The notes under the pieces are model-generated. The model saw only the letters and a program-made list of their open reading frames with translations, was not told the DNA's origin and did no database searches. 64,000 nt of DNA, taken from Caenorhabditis remanei. Taxonomy: Eukaryota > Nematoda > Chromadorea > Rhabditida > Rhabditidae. This document shows, piece after piece, positions 24,856 through 36,890 of the stretch. The stretch is taken from positions 10,602,001-10,666,000 of the forward strand of contig NC_071328.1 of assembly GCF_010183535.1 (NCBI RefSeq), in the 5' to 3' direction. The position numbers and the translations under genes are program-made. Position 1 is the first letter of the stretch; each line of letters opens with the position of its first letter.

Positions 24856-25723
24856 TTAACGCATGTATCCTTGTGGTGGTTGAGCTCCTGGCGGTGGGTA
24901 TCCTTCATATCCGTGGGGTGGAGGAACTCCTGGATATCCTGGCATCCCTGAAGGTTGAAAATAGTTTTTGTGATAATCGGTTTCAAAAAATACCTTGTGG
25001 AGGGTACGGATAAGGCATTCGTTGTCCTCCCATTTGCGGAGCAGGCTGCCCAAACGGTGGATAGCCTTGCTGTGGTTGTGGACCATTTTGTTGCTGATGT
25101 TGCTGCTGTTGTTGCTGAGCTCGCAATTGTGCTTGATATGCCTGGTGATTCATCATATCCGGGGGCCCATTCATTGGTGGTGGTGCGAATCCATGAGCTG
25201 ATTGCATTGGCACACCAGGTCCACTTGGACTTGGCGCAGACTGTGGCGGCATCATCTGAGGATGATGATGAGCTGCTGGTGGAAGTTGCTGATGATGGTT
25301 CTGTTGAGAGTGCTGAGACTGTGGCTGTTGACGGTGATGGGGAGGCCCAGATGATCCAGGTTGATTAGGCGGTACTGCATAACCTTGTGGAGAGTCAGTT
25401 TGTGGGGAAGAGTCATCTCTTAATTGATTTAGAAGGAAGGGGTCTGCGAGATTGGAAAGATGCACGAGGTTTCGATGTAACAGTTGCTGATGTTTGATGG
25501 CTTCATCGGCGCGACTCTGTAATTCGAATTTATATATATTTCAAGGCTTGTCAACTTTATTTGAAATCATGAAACAACAGTAAGGTATGAATTATATTAC
25601 CTGATTTTGATATTCCCTGATAATATCAATGAGACGAGAATTTTCATCTAACAACTTTTGTACGGTGGACTGATGATCTGCAGCATTTGAACGTAATGCT
25701 GGTGGTAAGTGCACTGATGACAT
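24856..25723 (-). CDS. SS18/SSXT-like coactivator, candidate SWI/SNF (BAF) subunit
   Basis: Three exons (25723-25601, 25516-24994, 24947-24856) encode 245 residues. Residues about 10-60 (VQKLLDENSRLIDIIREYQN, then KHQQLLHRNLVHLSNLAD) match the SNH domain of SS18/CREST. The rest is Gln/Pro/Gly-rich (poly-Q, PQQGYPPFG, PPQGYMR), like the QPGY domain of SS18. Known of the family: SS18 is a non-enzymatic subunit of SWI/SNF chromatin remodellers and a transcriptional coactivator. The ATG follows a splice acceptor (TATATCAG) directly and stands about 160 bp downstream of lpd-5 on the same strand, so it is probably trans-spliced as the second gene of an operon. Confidence is high for the family and moderate for complex membership in this animal. 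Confidence 0.85.
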
Positions 25724-25842
25724 CTGATATAATATAATATAATATTATACTAAAGTTAAATAATAAAATAAATAAAAACAGAGATACATAAGGACAATGA
25801 ACCTATCAAAATAATGACAAAAATTTTTTTTAAGTCTTTATT
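25724..25842 (-). promoter_or_regulatory. Intercistronic region with polyadenylation signal and trans-splice acceptor
   Basis: Reading the minus strand from lpd-5, there is AATAAA (25842-25837), then a T-rich stretch, then TATATCAG immediately before the ATG at 25723. About 115 bases separate the signal from the acceptor, the usual spacing of a C. elegans operon with SL2 trans-splicing. Confidence 0.65.
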
Positions 25843-25886
25843 CACTAAAAAATGATCGAAATCTAAAATGAAAAGGGAATTTTCAT

Positions 25887-26604
25887 TTACTTGGTGCCGA
25901 TTCTAGTTTTTCTGTTCCACGAAAAGTTCTGTCCATAATTCTTCGGTTTGATTTTGCGCTCATGAGGCTCCTCAATGTCAAACTCCCAACGATTTTTTTC
26001 GCAGAAAGCAATAGCATCTTCTTTCGTTGCAAATTTGAGGTCCATCCCCACGTTGGAAAGTGGGTCAGCACTGAAAATTGAAAGTAGAGGTATAAATTTT
26101 CCGTACAATCGATCGATTCAATTTTTAACAGTTCATAGTTTTTATCATTCGATTGCAATATAATCCATATACTTTTTACACTTACGTTCCGGACCATCCC
26201 ATCAATGGGTTCTCCCATCTTTGACGGTTGTCGAGCTCAATCGTCCATGATTTGGTGTTACCCCAAGCACTTTGTGGTGTTTCTCTAGCAGGACGGAAGA
26301 TTCTTGCTGTACGAGCATCTTGATGTTCAAGAGGAACTCCTCCAATATCCATCGTCTCATCGGAGGCTACTTTCACAGGAGTCTGAAAATGCCGTTTCAA
26401 TAAATGTTTTCAGTTGCGTTCTTCATCAGTTTTAAAGAATTTATGTCGGTTTACCTTCATAGATGGTTTTTCGAGTATATCGTTGAGCTCAATCTTTTTA
26501 GCGTCGTGCGATCTGGTGACTGGTAGATTGTCTTTTCCACTGGAGAAGCAGCGAAGAGCTGTGTTTGCCGCTGTGAAACAACGAGTCGCTCCAGCTCGAA
26601 GCAT
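25887..26604 (-). CDS. lpd-5: NADH:ubiquinone oxidoreductase subunit NDUFS4 (complex I 18-kDa)
   Basis: Three exons (26604-26455, 26382-26186, 26070-25887) encode 176 residues. The N-terminus ([20 protein letters not shown]) is a likely mitochondrial presequence. The body carries the ETC complex I subunit signature: [20 protein letters not shown], then [36 protein letters not shown] and the C-terminal [16 protein letters not shown]. Known role: an accessory subunit of the peripheral arm needed for complex I assembly and stability. The ATG is preceded by TTATTTCAG, a trans-splice-type acceptor. It is probably the first gene of an operon with the SS18-like gene. It is divergent from the chromodomain gene at 27196, with 591 bp between them. 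Confidence 0.93.
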
Positions 26605-27195
26605 CTGAAATAATATATGAATTTCTGTCAGAAAATTTTTTCAATTGTAAAATTTAAGGATATGTTATCAATCACAACAACGAGAAAGAAAAGAATGAGA
26701 TTGGCGTCAATCGCGATCGCGCTTTAAACGACACTCCGTTATTACACCGCGTGTGGTTTAGTGTCATGTGGTTGTTTTTTTTTGCCGTCGGGAACATTTT
26801 GCAGAGGAAAACTCCCTCAGTTTTCTCGTTCGTTCCTCTCTTGTATCGAGTCTGACGAAGTTTCACACTCGTAGAAGAGAACTGTAAATATTGTTTCTTT
26901 CGCTCAGCTTCATTTTATGATAATCTGTTTTTATAAAGCGAGGAAGACGAAAAATTAGTGTGGTTCTGGTAAAGCACAAGAAGTTATTTCTCACGAGACA
27001 TTGCTTCACCAGCCTCAACGAAATTGTGCTACACCAAATTTTGAAAATCGGTAAACAAGCCTCTGTCTGTTCACTATTTCATTATCTATTCCCGAGAATC
27101 TCATATCATATGATATATCATAGATCGACCTTTCAGCTTTAAACTAACTTTATTCACGGTTACGATATTCTTTTCTGATAACTTCGTGTTTCAGG
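26605..27195. promoter_or_regulatory. Divergent promoter region between lpd-5 and the chromodomain gene
   Basis: The 591 bp between two head-to-head genes must hold the promoter of both. A GC-rich patch (GCGATCGCGC near 26714) and a palindromic AT patch (CATATCATATGATATATCATA near 27102-27122) are visible. The acceptor GTTTCAG ends at 27194, one base before the chromodomain ATG. No gene is seen. Confidence 0.55.
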
Positions 27196-30100
27196 ATGAA
27201 CCAGGATCGCGATCAAATCGATAGGGAAGACGAAGATTTGGAAATGGACGTAGAAGGTGACGGAGATACGGACGGAGAAGCTGGTGATGAAGCGGGTATT
27301 AATGAACCCACTTGGGAGGTAGGTCAAAATCAGATTAACTCTGTAGGCTTTTCCTTTTAGGTGAAGGCAGTAAAAGGCATACGTTTCAAACAGAATCGTA
27401 TTGAATTTTCTGTTGTTTGGCAAACCGATAATTCAATGACTTGGGAGCCGAAAGAAAGTTTTCCCGATGAGCTCGAAAACGAAATGATTCAGGATTACAA
27501 GATGAAGAACCCGGAAAAGTGGGAGAGAGTCATGAGAAGTGAGCAAATAAAACGTTTTCAACCGCAACAAGATTTTACAGAAATGAATCAATCACATAAC
27601 CATTGGAGCTATGTTCTTCAAAGCGATGAGGACCGATATGAAAAACCGGATGCGTCTGCGAAAAGGGAAGCGAGAATGTTAGCTGATCCAAATCGATTGG
27701 AGGATCCTGATGAGAAGGTGAAAAAAAATCGCAAATGATCTGTCAGTCTTTCTGCGCGTAGTCGGTAGATGGGAACCATGTTAGAATATCTGTTTCCAGA
27801 TAGAAACAGCGAAATTTAGTATTGCATCATGAGATTAATGTATATATGAACGAAATCTGCATTACAAGTGCTATTGAATTTTCAGTTCCTAAGGACATAT
27901 GGATGTGGAATTGAAGGACGAGCTTCGCGCAGTAAAACTCGCGTCATCAAACAGACTATAAACATGAGTAGCGCAGAATCTTCTGTGTCGTCTCAGCGAG
28001 CAACGTCACCAAAAGAAGTGACAGAGAAAAAAAAGAGAGGGAGGAAAAAGAAAGAAGATCAGGATGAGGTGAGAAAAGAGTAGAAGAAGACGAGAGATAA
28101 TCCCTCCACATTTCAAACTCTTCCAAAATTTCCAAGAGAATCACTCACTTTTATGAATACCCGTTTGCTGGCAGAATTCTGGATTTATATGAGTAACAGC
28201 TTACCTAAATTCTATTCACCAATAAGAAAAATAACCCTCAGTTCTCCTTTTCTCCTTATTATCATTCCCATAATTTGTCGGTGGGTCAATAACTACTACA
28301 ATTTTTCAAAAATAAGCGTTTCCAAGACTATAAACCTTTACACATTTTTCCTGGAATAAATTCAGTGAGAAGTCCAGTAAGATTTTTTGGGGGTTTTGCG
28401 CAGGTTTCAATGTTTGAATGAGCAATCGTTTAAACTACTATGGTAACAATTTTCTAGAAAAAATATCACTACCTTGGCATTATAGTATTCTGGGTAATCT
28501 TGTAGGTCATTTTCAACTGAAAAGTGTCATATATAGTTGGTTGTTTTCTTAGCCGCAATTACTTTTACTACAATTCATTTCTCTAATTACAGCCATCAAC
28601 TTCGTCACGTAAGAAATCTCCGACTGTTAAAAAACAGGCAGTTGGAAAACGAGTGAACGAAGAATCCAGTACAGCCAACACTGAAAGAAAGAAAAAGAAG
28701 AAAGTTGAAGATAAAAAAAACGAAGAAGCTGTAGAAAAGAAAGAAGACGAAAAGAAGACAATGACTAGACCAATACAGAAAACCGCCAATGACTCCTGGA
28801 AAAAAAAGAAGAGAGAACAGAAATTGAACTCGTCCGATTCTTCTGAAGATGAAGAGGGAAGCATGTTGGACGAACAGTCAGCGTATACTCCAGCTGTAAC
28901 TTTACCAGGTAGCACATATACTAAAAGAATTGAAGGAGGAGCAAATTCACCTTCAGTATCGCCAGCAGTAGAAACTTCTTCATCTGTCGCAGCTGGCAGC
29001 AAAAAATTGAGAAAAAAGAAGATGGTTTTCGATGATGATGACGAGGATGATGAAGATCGACAAGAGAAACAAACTCAACAAAACGAGCGAAAGCGTTCAG
29101 TTATCCCCGCGGATACTTCGTCAGACAAGCAAAGTGCATATCAATTTCCTACTAAAGATCCAAGAGTAGTCTATGTTGATGACGGAAATCAAAGAGATTT
29201 GGATATTGAAAATGTAAGCCTGTGAAATAAAAACATCCTCTCTTACCGATCATTTCAGGCATTTTCCGATTTTGGAATGAAAATTACGAAAGGGAACCCG
29301 GGAAACCGCTTGTTGAATGATTTTAACAAAAGAAAGGCAATGTGTCCACGTGTTGCTACAGTCCCGTTGGAACGCGCAATTCTGCAATTAGATCCCGTTG
29401 TGACCGAACTTTGTCTCATAAACATGGGACCGAAAAAAGCTTTGGAAGTAATTCAAAATTCCAAAAGCTTTCATGAAGTAAGTTTCTTCGAAAACAGTTG
29501 TGGTTCTTTGAAGCCCTCATTCTACCACTTGCAGATTATGATTGCAACATACGAACAAATCAGTAGAGGTGCAGCTTCAGAAGAGATCATAGATGAGCGT
29601 CGAAGAAAAACTGAAAAATTGATTCGTGCTGCATTACCTTATCTTCCTATTTCTATTTTGATCGACCAACAAGACGACACTCTGAACACTCTACTTCATT
29701 GCGCAATTAATACCGAAAGCCCAAGTCTGGTAGAGTTTCTCATTAAGATGGGATCACCACTGAATATCAGGAATGTTCATGAAATGACTGCATTTGAAGC
29801 GTGTTTAGTAGTGAGAAACGCTGCTCTTTTGAATATCGTCATTAAAAATGGAGGAACATTCCATCACGTCATTGAGCGAAGAAGATTAGATGGTTTAGAT
29901 CAGTAAGTCGATAAATCTGCCCGAGTTACTAGCTATTTTCATCAATCTTACAGCGAGAGATTATTTGTATACCTGCAAAAACCAATTTTTGCACGCCATA
30001 CATCATTGCTCAGCATAGTGGATCAAATGAAAATGCGAATCCAGACGGCATGCGATAAAGTGCGTAAGCAACAAATTTCGAACAGACTGACTGAATTTGA

Positions 30101-30887
30101 AAGCGGACCAATCGTCTCATTTCCCCGTGGCAATGTGCGCTGGTATGGTGGCCAACAAACAGTTCAGTTTATGATTCCGGATAAGTGGGTTGATGATAGA
30201 AATGCCAAGTTTATGCTCGTTGTGATGCCCATGGCGTACAACAGTACAAAGGTTAGTCTCTTCCCAACAATCTGATAATTTTTCTTTAAAAAATTTGTCT
30301 AAATTTGCCGTTTTCAGAAGCAATTCTGCGGCTCGTCACAAAAAGCTCCATTAAAATCGGTTGAGCTGTGTGGAACGAAGTGTGAATCAATGACGACCCG
30401 AAAAGGAATATTCTACCGAGCTACTGCAGCACTCCAACGTCATTTTGCAAATGTTAAGAGAGGCGTAACCATGGAAAATTTCTACGAAATTGAACGTTAC
30501 AAAGAACTTAAGGATAGAGAAGAAAGTGTAAAGAAACGTATCAGCAGACCATTGAATTCGAAGATTTGTTCAATTACCCTGGAATTTGATTCGAGTGCCT
30601 TCTCTTTCGTCACTTGCCAATTGATTCGTTATGTTCCAAACAAAACTGTTCCACGTTCTTTCACTAGACCTCACTCAGTTGGTAATTCATCATCGCCGGG
30701 AAACGGTCGCCCCGCACCAAGTCAACAGCGTCCTGGACCAACTCATTATCGTCCAGAATCCACATCTTTCCGATCAGGAATCAATAATCCCTCCAATTCT
30801 CACGGACGCAGAGGACATCAGTACACTCATCAGCGATATTCGAATGGTGCTGGACCTTCCAACAGCAGACCGTACAATCGGCCATAA
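27196..30887 (+). CDS. Chromodomain protein with ankyrin repeats and disordered basic region
   Basis: Eight exons (27196-27318, 27361-27717, 27886-28068, 28593-29213, 29259-29477, 29535-29902, 29954-30251, 30318-30887) encode 912 residues. An acidic N-terminus precedes a chromodomain at about residues 39-95 (WEVKAVKGIRFKQNRIEFSV, then VWQTDNSMTWEPKESF). Next comes a long Lys/Glu/Ser-rich region with a KRGRKKK motif, then ankyrin-like repeats (DTLNTLLHCAINTES, LVEFLIKMGSPLN, MTAFEACLVVRNAALLNIVI), an unassigned C-terminal domain and a Gly/Pro/Arg-rich tail. Aromatic residues at the expected chromodomain positions suggest binding of methylated histone tails, as in HP1-like and MPP8-like proteins. 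All junctions keep frame, which supports one gene. The 524-bp intron 28069-28592 is the longest. Splitting into two genes (around exon 3) cannot be excluded. Confidence 0.82.
28069..28592 (+). other. Long intron of the chromodomain gene
   Basis: This 524-bp intron runs from GTGAGAAAAG to TAATTACAG. It is AT-rich and I see no ORF, RNA gene or repeat in it. Confidence 0.6.
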
Positions 30888-31439
30888 ATTTTACTCGAGT
30901 AATTTAAAATCTTGTTTCAATTCTCGTAATTTTTGTTTCCTTATTTCTGTTCCATTTACCGAGTTCCATCCTCTCTGAACCGGACACTAGGTCTCTTTTA
31001 ATAAAAACAATTCCGAACATTTTTTTTTCCAAAATTGGGTTAGTCTCAAAAGCATACGACCGTTGCTCCTTTGAAACCTTATACGTGTCATCAATTATCA
31101 CCGGAAGTTCCATAAATTGTGTTGTTCAAATAAACTTTTTATAAAACCTATTATTATTTGGGATACATTTTAAAATGAGAGATCTTCATGGTCGGGAATG
31201 CTCGATTTTAGATCGCGGAAGGTAGAACTGTTACAAAATTGAACCGAGAAAAATGAAACTGTTACGAAATGGAATGAGAGAGTTTCTATTTTGTCTTCTT
31301 TTCCTAGTTCTAAAATCAAGTACCCCCTCATGGCAATGTTAAAACAAATATATTTTCAGTTAAATAAATATAATGCTATTAAGTTAGTGTGTATTTTCGA
31401 GACCTTGAGCAAAATCATTTGGTACTGAGAATTTCATTT
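30888..31439. other. Convergent 3' region between chromodomain and thioredoxin genes
   Basis: Plus-strand AATAAA signals occur at 31000-31005 and 31129-31134. An imperfect 30-bp direct repeat sits at 31224-31282 (CTGTTACAAAATTGAA / CTGTTACGAAATGGAA). No gene is seen. Confidence 0.6.
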
Positions 31440-33076
31440 TCACTCGGCTTTCTCGTGATCGTCATCCGTTTCTGGATGCTCATTTTCAACCCCTTCTTCA
31501 TCGTCAACAAGCTCATCTTCTTCGCCGTAGAATTCGTCGCGGTCTACTGTGAAATCGGCAGAACAAATACTGAAACTGTATTTGTTTTTCGCTAGTCAAG
31601 GAAGACAGACTGTATACCTGTAACAAATTATGCTGAGGAAAGCGATAGGAACACCGAAGAGACACGAAGAAAGAAGTGGTTGAGTGGCAAACATTTGAGC
31701 AACATTCCAATACAATTCAAAAATCATTCGTTTGATACGAGTCAGTAAGTGACGACCTGAAAATTAGTTTGAGTTCAGGGGTTCAGTAATCAATGGGCAC
31801 TTTACCTCCAAACGCTATGATGGTCGATTTATCGATTCCTTCAGCACTCTGTTCCAGAAAAGTTAAAATTGACTTAATTGTCATCTTGCTCGGTTCGTCT
31901 TCGCTCAGGTAGTATTCATAACTTGTGTAATTGAAAATGAATAAGTGAGGTTCGGACACTGCCGCCATTTGGATTTGAGAAGCAAGATCTGACCCATCCA
32001 ACCACGCGAACTGGAATCTGTTCCAAAGAGCCGGGTGTTTCCTCAACTCTTTCGTGGCTTCTTCAGCAGTTTTGTGAAATTCACGGATTGGGCTCGTATT
32101 ATTGAGTTTTTGACTTTCGCTGGATACAATTAAAACAACTAACTTTCCACTTGCTCCGATTTCAGCAAGATTTGAGGCAGTTGCCTGAACAAAGCCGGGC
32201 CATCGTTCTCTTGTCACCCAATCAGTGAGTGTTTCGATTTCTCCGTTAAACTCAATTTCTTCGTTATCTTTTGAAACTACAACTCTTTGACGGAACGTTG
32301 CTGCTTCTTTCAGAGAGGACACAGAATAGAAGCGGGCGACAGAAAACTTGGCATTAGCAGCTGTATTGAAGGCATCGAAAAGGGGACCCGATGATTCTCC
32401 GAAGAAAATATAAGACGGCTGTGAACGAGCGGATAGTTTTACCTGAAAAATAATGATTTGAAAGTTGCGAGAAATAAGAATTCGAACCTTTTCTAATTGG
32501 TCTTCTTTGATGTTCTCGATTATTGGAGCTGCACATCTTTTTGCAAAACTGACAAGGGATTCCTTCTCTCTTCCTCCTCTGTAGTCAATAGCATGTCCAT
32601 TCCGGAAGCTTAAACATTAATGTTAATATAACCTTCAGAAAAAAGTAAACAAACAATATGATTGTAGGATATCCTTGGATACTGAGCTTATTTGCCACTG
32701 CAGGGAATCGAGTACAGTCCAACTTGCCCACTCTAGGAATGTTAATGAATTCTCAGGAAAGAGTCAAAATCTATAAATACTTCTTAAAATATCTCACCGA
32801 ATAGGTAGATTGCTGTCAGATAAGGAATGGCCAACTTGATCCCAAACCGGATGCAATCGTTTGCAGTGTGCACACCAAGGAGCATAAAACTGAAATAAAG
32901 TAATCATCTCTAATCATCTTAATTAAAAACAAACTAACCTCAACAAACCACATTCCTTCATCTTTGACATCCAGAAACTTATCGCTCAAGTCTAATACAG
33001 CTGATGGAGGGTTTATAGATTCTACGTCGTAAAGATATAAGAATATACAGAATATTGTCAATATTACATGAGTCAT
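31440..33076 (-). CDS. Thioredoxin-related transmembrane protein (TMX3-like protein disulfide isomerase)
   Basis: Seven exons (33076-32939, 32889-32798, 32732-32655, 32608-32488, 32442-31806, 31756-31619, 31570-31440) encode 444 residues. A signal peptide ([20 protein letters not shown]) is followed by a thioredoxin domain with the active site [14 protein letters not shown] (CAHC) and the cis-Pro motif GYPTIIF. After further thioredoxin-like modules a single membrane span ([17 protein letters not shown]) precedes an acidic tail ending HEKAE. Known of the family: TMX3 is an ER-membrane oxidoreductase that forms or reshuffles disulfides in the ER lumen. The tail lacks a strict KKXX/KDEL signal but is charged. 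Confidence is high for the fold and moderate for exact orthology. Confidence 0.88.
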
Positions 33077-33719
33077 TTTTGATAATTAAACAACCTTTTT
33101 CAGTTCTGCACCAATTAATCAATAATAGTGGAACAGCTGGTGTGCAAGACAGCTCTGTGAGCACAAAAAGAGATAAATTAGAAGGGAATCAAACGCGCTC
33201 TAGTGTAGCAATAGTGTAGTCCTCGTGAACAAGGAGGCACAAGAGTTTTTCACAACTGTAACAGATCTAAAACTAAAACTACGTTCCTCCACATAAATAA
33301 ATAGGTTTATTCAACGTTTCACACAATGATTTTCGTCTGAAAAGTCGTAAAATTTGAGTCCAGAACCTTCGAGATCAGAAACCGCTCGTATGATTTTACG
33401 AATGTAAACTCAAGTTTAAGAATTTTAAAGTTAAATTCATTTCCCCGAGTTCCAAAAGCAAATAAATACCATCTCAATGAATTCTCAGAAATTACAATTG
33501 AAATGAAAGAAATTACAGTAGTCAAAGGCGCAATGTGAAAAAAATATTCTGGGTTTCGACAAGAAAATCTGTATTACGGTTGGCAATGAGCGGGAATGAA
33601 AAACAACATGAAAAATTGTTTTTTATAAATAAATATTTAATTTATAAACTAAATAAACCGTTGAAGGTACCTTAAGCTTAAGTTTTCTATTTAACATTTT
33701 AAATATGTTAATTACAGCT
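33077..33719. promoter_or_regulatory. Divergent intergenic region (thioredoxin and Tex-like genes)
   Basis: 643 bp between head-to-head genes, AT-rich, with no ORF of note. An acceptor TTAATTACAG ends two bases before the ATG of the Tex-like gene at 33720, consistent with SL1 trans-splicing. Confidence 0.5.
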
Positions 33720-36570
33720 ATGAAACGGCAGAGAGTGATTGAAAAGGATTGGATTCTCACGAACTCTCTTGCTTCTTTCGTCGAAAAAGCAGTCAAAGAA
33801 TTAAGCGGCTATCGGGCAGTTCGGCTCACATCGTTGTTTCAAGACGGGTGCGAAAATGCATACATCGCGAGGTATCGAGAAGATGTTCACGGTGGACTGC
33901 AACCTGAAAAAATTCGCAAAGCAAAAGATGCATATTTGGACGCTTTACAATTAAATGCCAAAGTAACCTCTGCTATAACTACGATCACTCCAAAAATCGC
34001 AGGAGCTGTTGCAAAGCAAACTGTAAAAGAGAGATTGATTCAATGTGAAGATATCGATGAAGTAACCGATATATGCAAAGAGTTCGCAGTGGGTGCACGA
34101 AAAACAAAAGCGAACATTTCTAGGTAATTGAGCGCTTCGGAATGTTCAACCAAAGTAACTTTTCAGAGATCTTGGTCTCGAACCTCCAGCAACGTCTATT
34201 CTTCATGGCAATTTCGTAGACTTCAATAAGTTTTTGTCGAATGAGTTGAAGTCAGTCAAAGATGTTGAAGAACATATGAAAGTCCTAGTTGCCGATTTGA
34301 TCAATAAAGACATTGAAGTTCGGAAACTTGCGTTGAAAATGTAATTTTCAAGTAAGAGTGTTTTCACTACGAACTTTTTTTCAGTGTGAAGCTCAACAGT
34401 AGAGTTCCCCTTCAAGTTAGTGCGAAATTGACCAAAGACGCAGAAAAAAATCGTGAACAACTCAAAGAAAAAAACCTATTGAAGAAATACGACGATTACA
34501 TCGGGAAAAGATGGAGTGCAGGAATAATCAAAAGCTATCAAGTTTCAGCCTTAAATAGAGGAACAGAGGAAAACATTATTATGTGGAAAGTAGAATGTAA
34601 AATTGATGATGCGAAGAGAGACCACCCGTTTTCGAAAAAAAAAGTTGATTCCAGAATGCAATCATTTTTCGTAGCGGCCCTCAAATACTCTATCACAGCG
34701 TATTTCATTCCTATGGTGGAACGCGGTACTAAGTGAGTTAGCTGGTCAAAATTCAGTTTTTTTTTTCAAAAATTCTTACAGAAGATTCCTAACTCGAATG
34801 TCTGAAGACCGAAATATTGTAGTCTTCGGAGAAAATATCGAAGAGCTGTTCACTCAAGAAGGTGTTCATTCTAAGTATATTATTGCTCTCGATCCAGGCC
34901 ACACCGTTAAAACTGCATTTCTTAATCCGTCAGGAAATGTTATTGCAACGAACCAATTCTTGATTCGAGACTCCACGTTTGACAACCGTGGAACGGCTTT
35001 GTTGAAATCGTGGTCCTCACAAACGAAAGGAAAAGACTTAGTTTTTGCGATTGGAAACGGAAGTAATACACATAACACACAGAAGGCTGTCTCCAAAATG
35101 ATTGCGAACAACGATTTTTTCGAGGAAATTGACGTTTGTTTCTGGTTAGTCAATCACAAATCTATGAGAGTGTATGAAAAACACAACAACTCTTCTTTTC
35201 AGCGTGGTTCCTGAACATGGCGCGTCGAAGTATAGTTGCACTCCTGCTGCATTGGAGGAGTTTGGAGAAGATGCTGAAATCAAACATATTTCTGCTATCT
35301 CTATTGGAAGAAGGCTCATTGATCCTATGTCCGAATATGTGAAAATTGAGCCGCAACACTTGGGCAAAGGACAATATCAATTATCAGTCGATGATAAACT
35401 TCTCAAGGAGAAATTGGTGGCAGTAGTTCGCGATAGAGTTTCACTAATCGGGGCAGATTTGAACTTGGCAAGTGAACATCTCCTCAGATATATTTGTGGA
35501 CTCAATCAAACAACAGCTTCGGGAATTGTCAAGTACAGAGAAAAGTACGGAAGATTCAAATCAAGAGAAGAATTGAAAAATGTCAAAGGAATTGGAGAAG
35601 TCACATATCAGCAATGTGCAGGTTTTCTCACGGTTTCTCGTCCAGATGATTCCGACGATGGACCAGCTGCTAAACGATTCAAAGGATCATCTGAGAGTTG
35701 GTCACCATTTGACGTCACAACGGTTCATCCTGAGGACTACGGAGTTGCTAGAGAGTAGGGTGATATCTGTCGTTTTGATGCTAAGTATGCTTTTTCAGAC
35801 TATTGGAAAAAATTGGACATAGTTTGGATGAGATCGTTAGTGGAACATCAGCTGCTCCTTCTAACTTGACTGTTCAAGAAAAACGGATTTACGATTTATT
35901 GATGTCAAAGCCGGAGCTGAGACCGCCGCCACTCATGATGGTATGTTCAGTTACGCTTATTTTTATTTATTTTTGTCTTCTTTTCAGAAAAAAGCTAAAG
36001 AAATAAAAGATCTGGAAAGAAATCAGGTTTACAAGGGAGTTGTCACCAATAGAGTAAGTTTTAATTATAATATCATTCTTATATATAAAACGCATGTGGG
36101 GTTTGTCCATCTGTCCCAATGTCCGCAAATTTTGAGAAATGAGAAAGAAAGACGGCCGGGCCCAAAATCGAACTTGCGCTCTTCGCGCAGAGACCGCCGC
36201 CTTGGACCACTCGGCCACGCGGACACATTTCTGTGAAGGTGAACACGTGAATAAGGAGAGGCCAGCCGGATGAAGCGCCGAAGGCGCGGCAGCCAGGCTG
36301 GTTAGATAATAATTTTCTTATTTTTTTCAGACTGATTTCGGTGTTTTTGTAGACATTGGTGTCGAAAGAGATGGACTTATCCATATTAGTTGCTATCCAA
36401 TAGATGACGCTTCCACAAAACCTCTACAAACTAACAAAAACTCATACGGAAAACGAGAATACGAACACAAAAGCCATGAAACCAGAAAAGGGGTGCCTTC
36501 GGTTGGAACTGTCCTTGATGTTCGTGTGAATGAAATCCGAGACGACAGAATCTCACTCAAGCCTGTTTGA
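33720..36570 (+). CDS. Tex/SRBD1-like S1 RNA-binding protein
   Basis: Eight exons (33720-34123, 34167-34340, 34385-34732, 34782-35144, 35203-35754, 35799-35940, 35988-36053, 36331-36570) encode 762 residues. The layout is that of bacterial Tex and animal SRBD1: an N-terminal helical part with AYIARYREDVHGGL, a YqgF/RNase H-like fold (ALDPGHTVKTAFLNPSGNV), helix-hairpin-helix modules (LLRYICGLNQTTASGIVKYR, then LKNVKGIGEVTYQQCAGFL), the conserved SPFDVTTVHPEDY, and a C-terminal S1 domain (YKGVVTNRTDFGVFVDIGVE, DGLIHIS). Related Spt6 acts in transcription elongation; Tex/SRBD1 bind nucleic acid, but their role in animals is poorly known. The ATG at 33705 lies before a trans-splice acceptor, so 33720 is taken as start. 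The last intron (36054-36330) holds a tRNA-like repeat. Confidence 0.9.
36072..36303 (-). repeat. tRNA-like dispersed element, copy A (in intron of the Tex-like gene)
   Basis: This 232-bp copy reads on the minus strand as copy B (37079-37310) does on plus. It contains an A-box-like TGGCCGAGTGGTCCAAGG and a B-box-like AGTTCGATTTTGG, plus a TCCGCG/CGCGGA-type acceptor-stem echo. One end carries a GC-rich hairpin, GCGCCTTCGGCGC. It occupies most of the last intron of its host gene, in antisense orientation. It resembles a tRNA-derived (SINE-like) element rather than a working tRNA gene. Confidence 0.75.
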
Positions 36571-36692
36571 TAATGGGTTTTACTTTCTGTTTCGATTTTC
36601 CCATTTCCCAATTTGTTGATACGTTGTAATGCACGATTTCATTTTATTGATCTGCAAATTATACAGAAAGAGCATTATTATTGTTTCGTTGT

Positions 36693-36698
36693 AATAAA
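36693..36698 (+). terminator. Polyadenylation signal of the Tex-like gene
   Basis: AATAAA about 120 bp after the stop, with a second copy ten bases on (36703-36708). Confidence 0.7.
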
Positions 36699-36890
36699 AA
36701 CTAATAAAAAACAATCGTTCGAAACAGCTATGCTTTACAGATTGTTTTCCGATTTGAAAGAGTATTTGTGTTATTGAGGCAGATTTTTTCATTCATAATT
36801 ATTTAATTTTGTTTCTTTTGTTGATGCCTTTTCGTCATGACGATCGTCACATACCTGACTATTTCAACACCACCCTTCCAAATGTTGCAG

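Noticed and set aside
24955..25368. 137-codon plus-strand frame
   Set aside because: It is antisense to the Gln/Pro-rich part of the SS18-like gene; repeated codons keep the opposite strand open.
36140..36225. Functional tRNA gene on the minus strand
   Set aside because: A- and B-box-like blocks are present but the arms do not close into a cloverleaf with a 7-bp acceptor stem at normal distance; the same sequence recurs at 37150-37260 as part of a 232-bp repeat.
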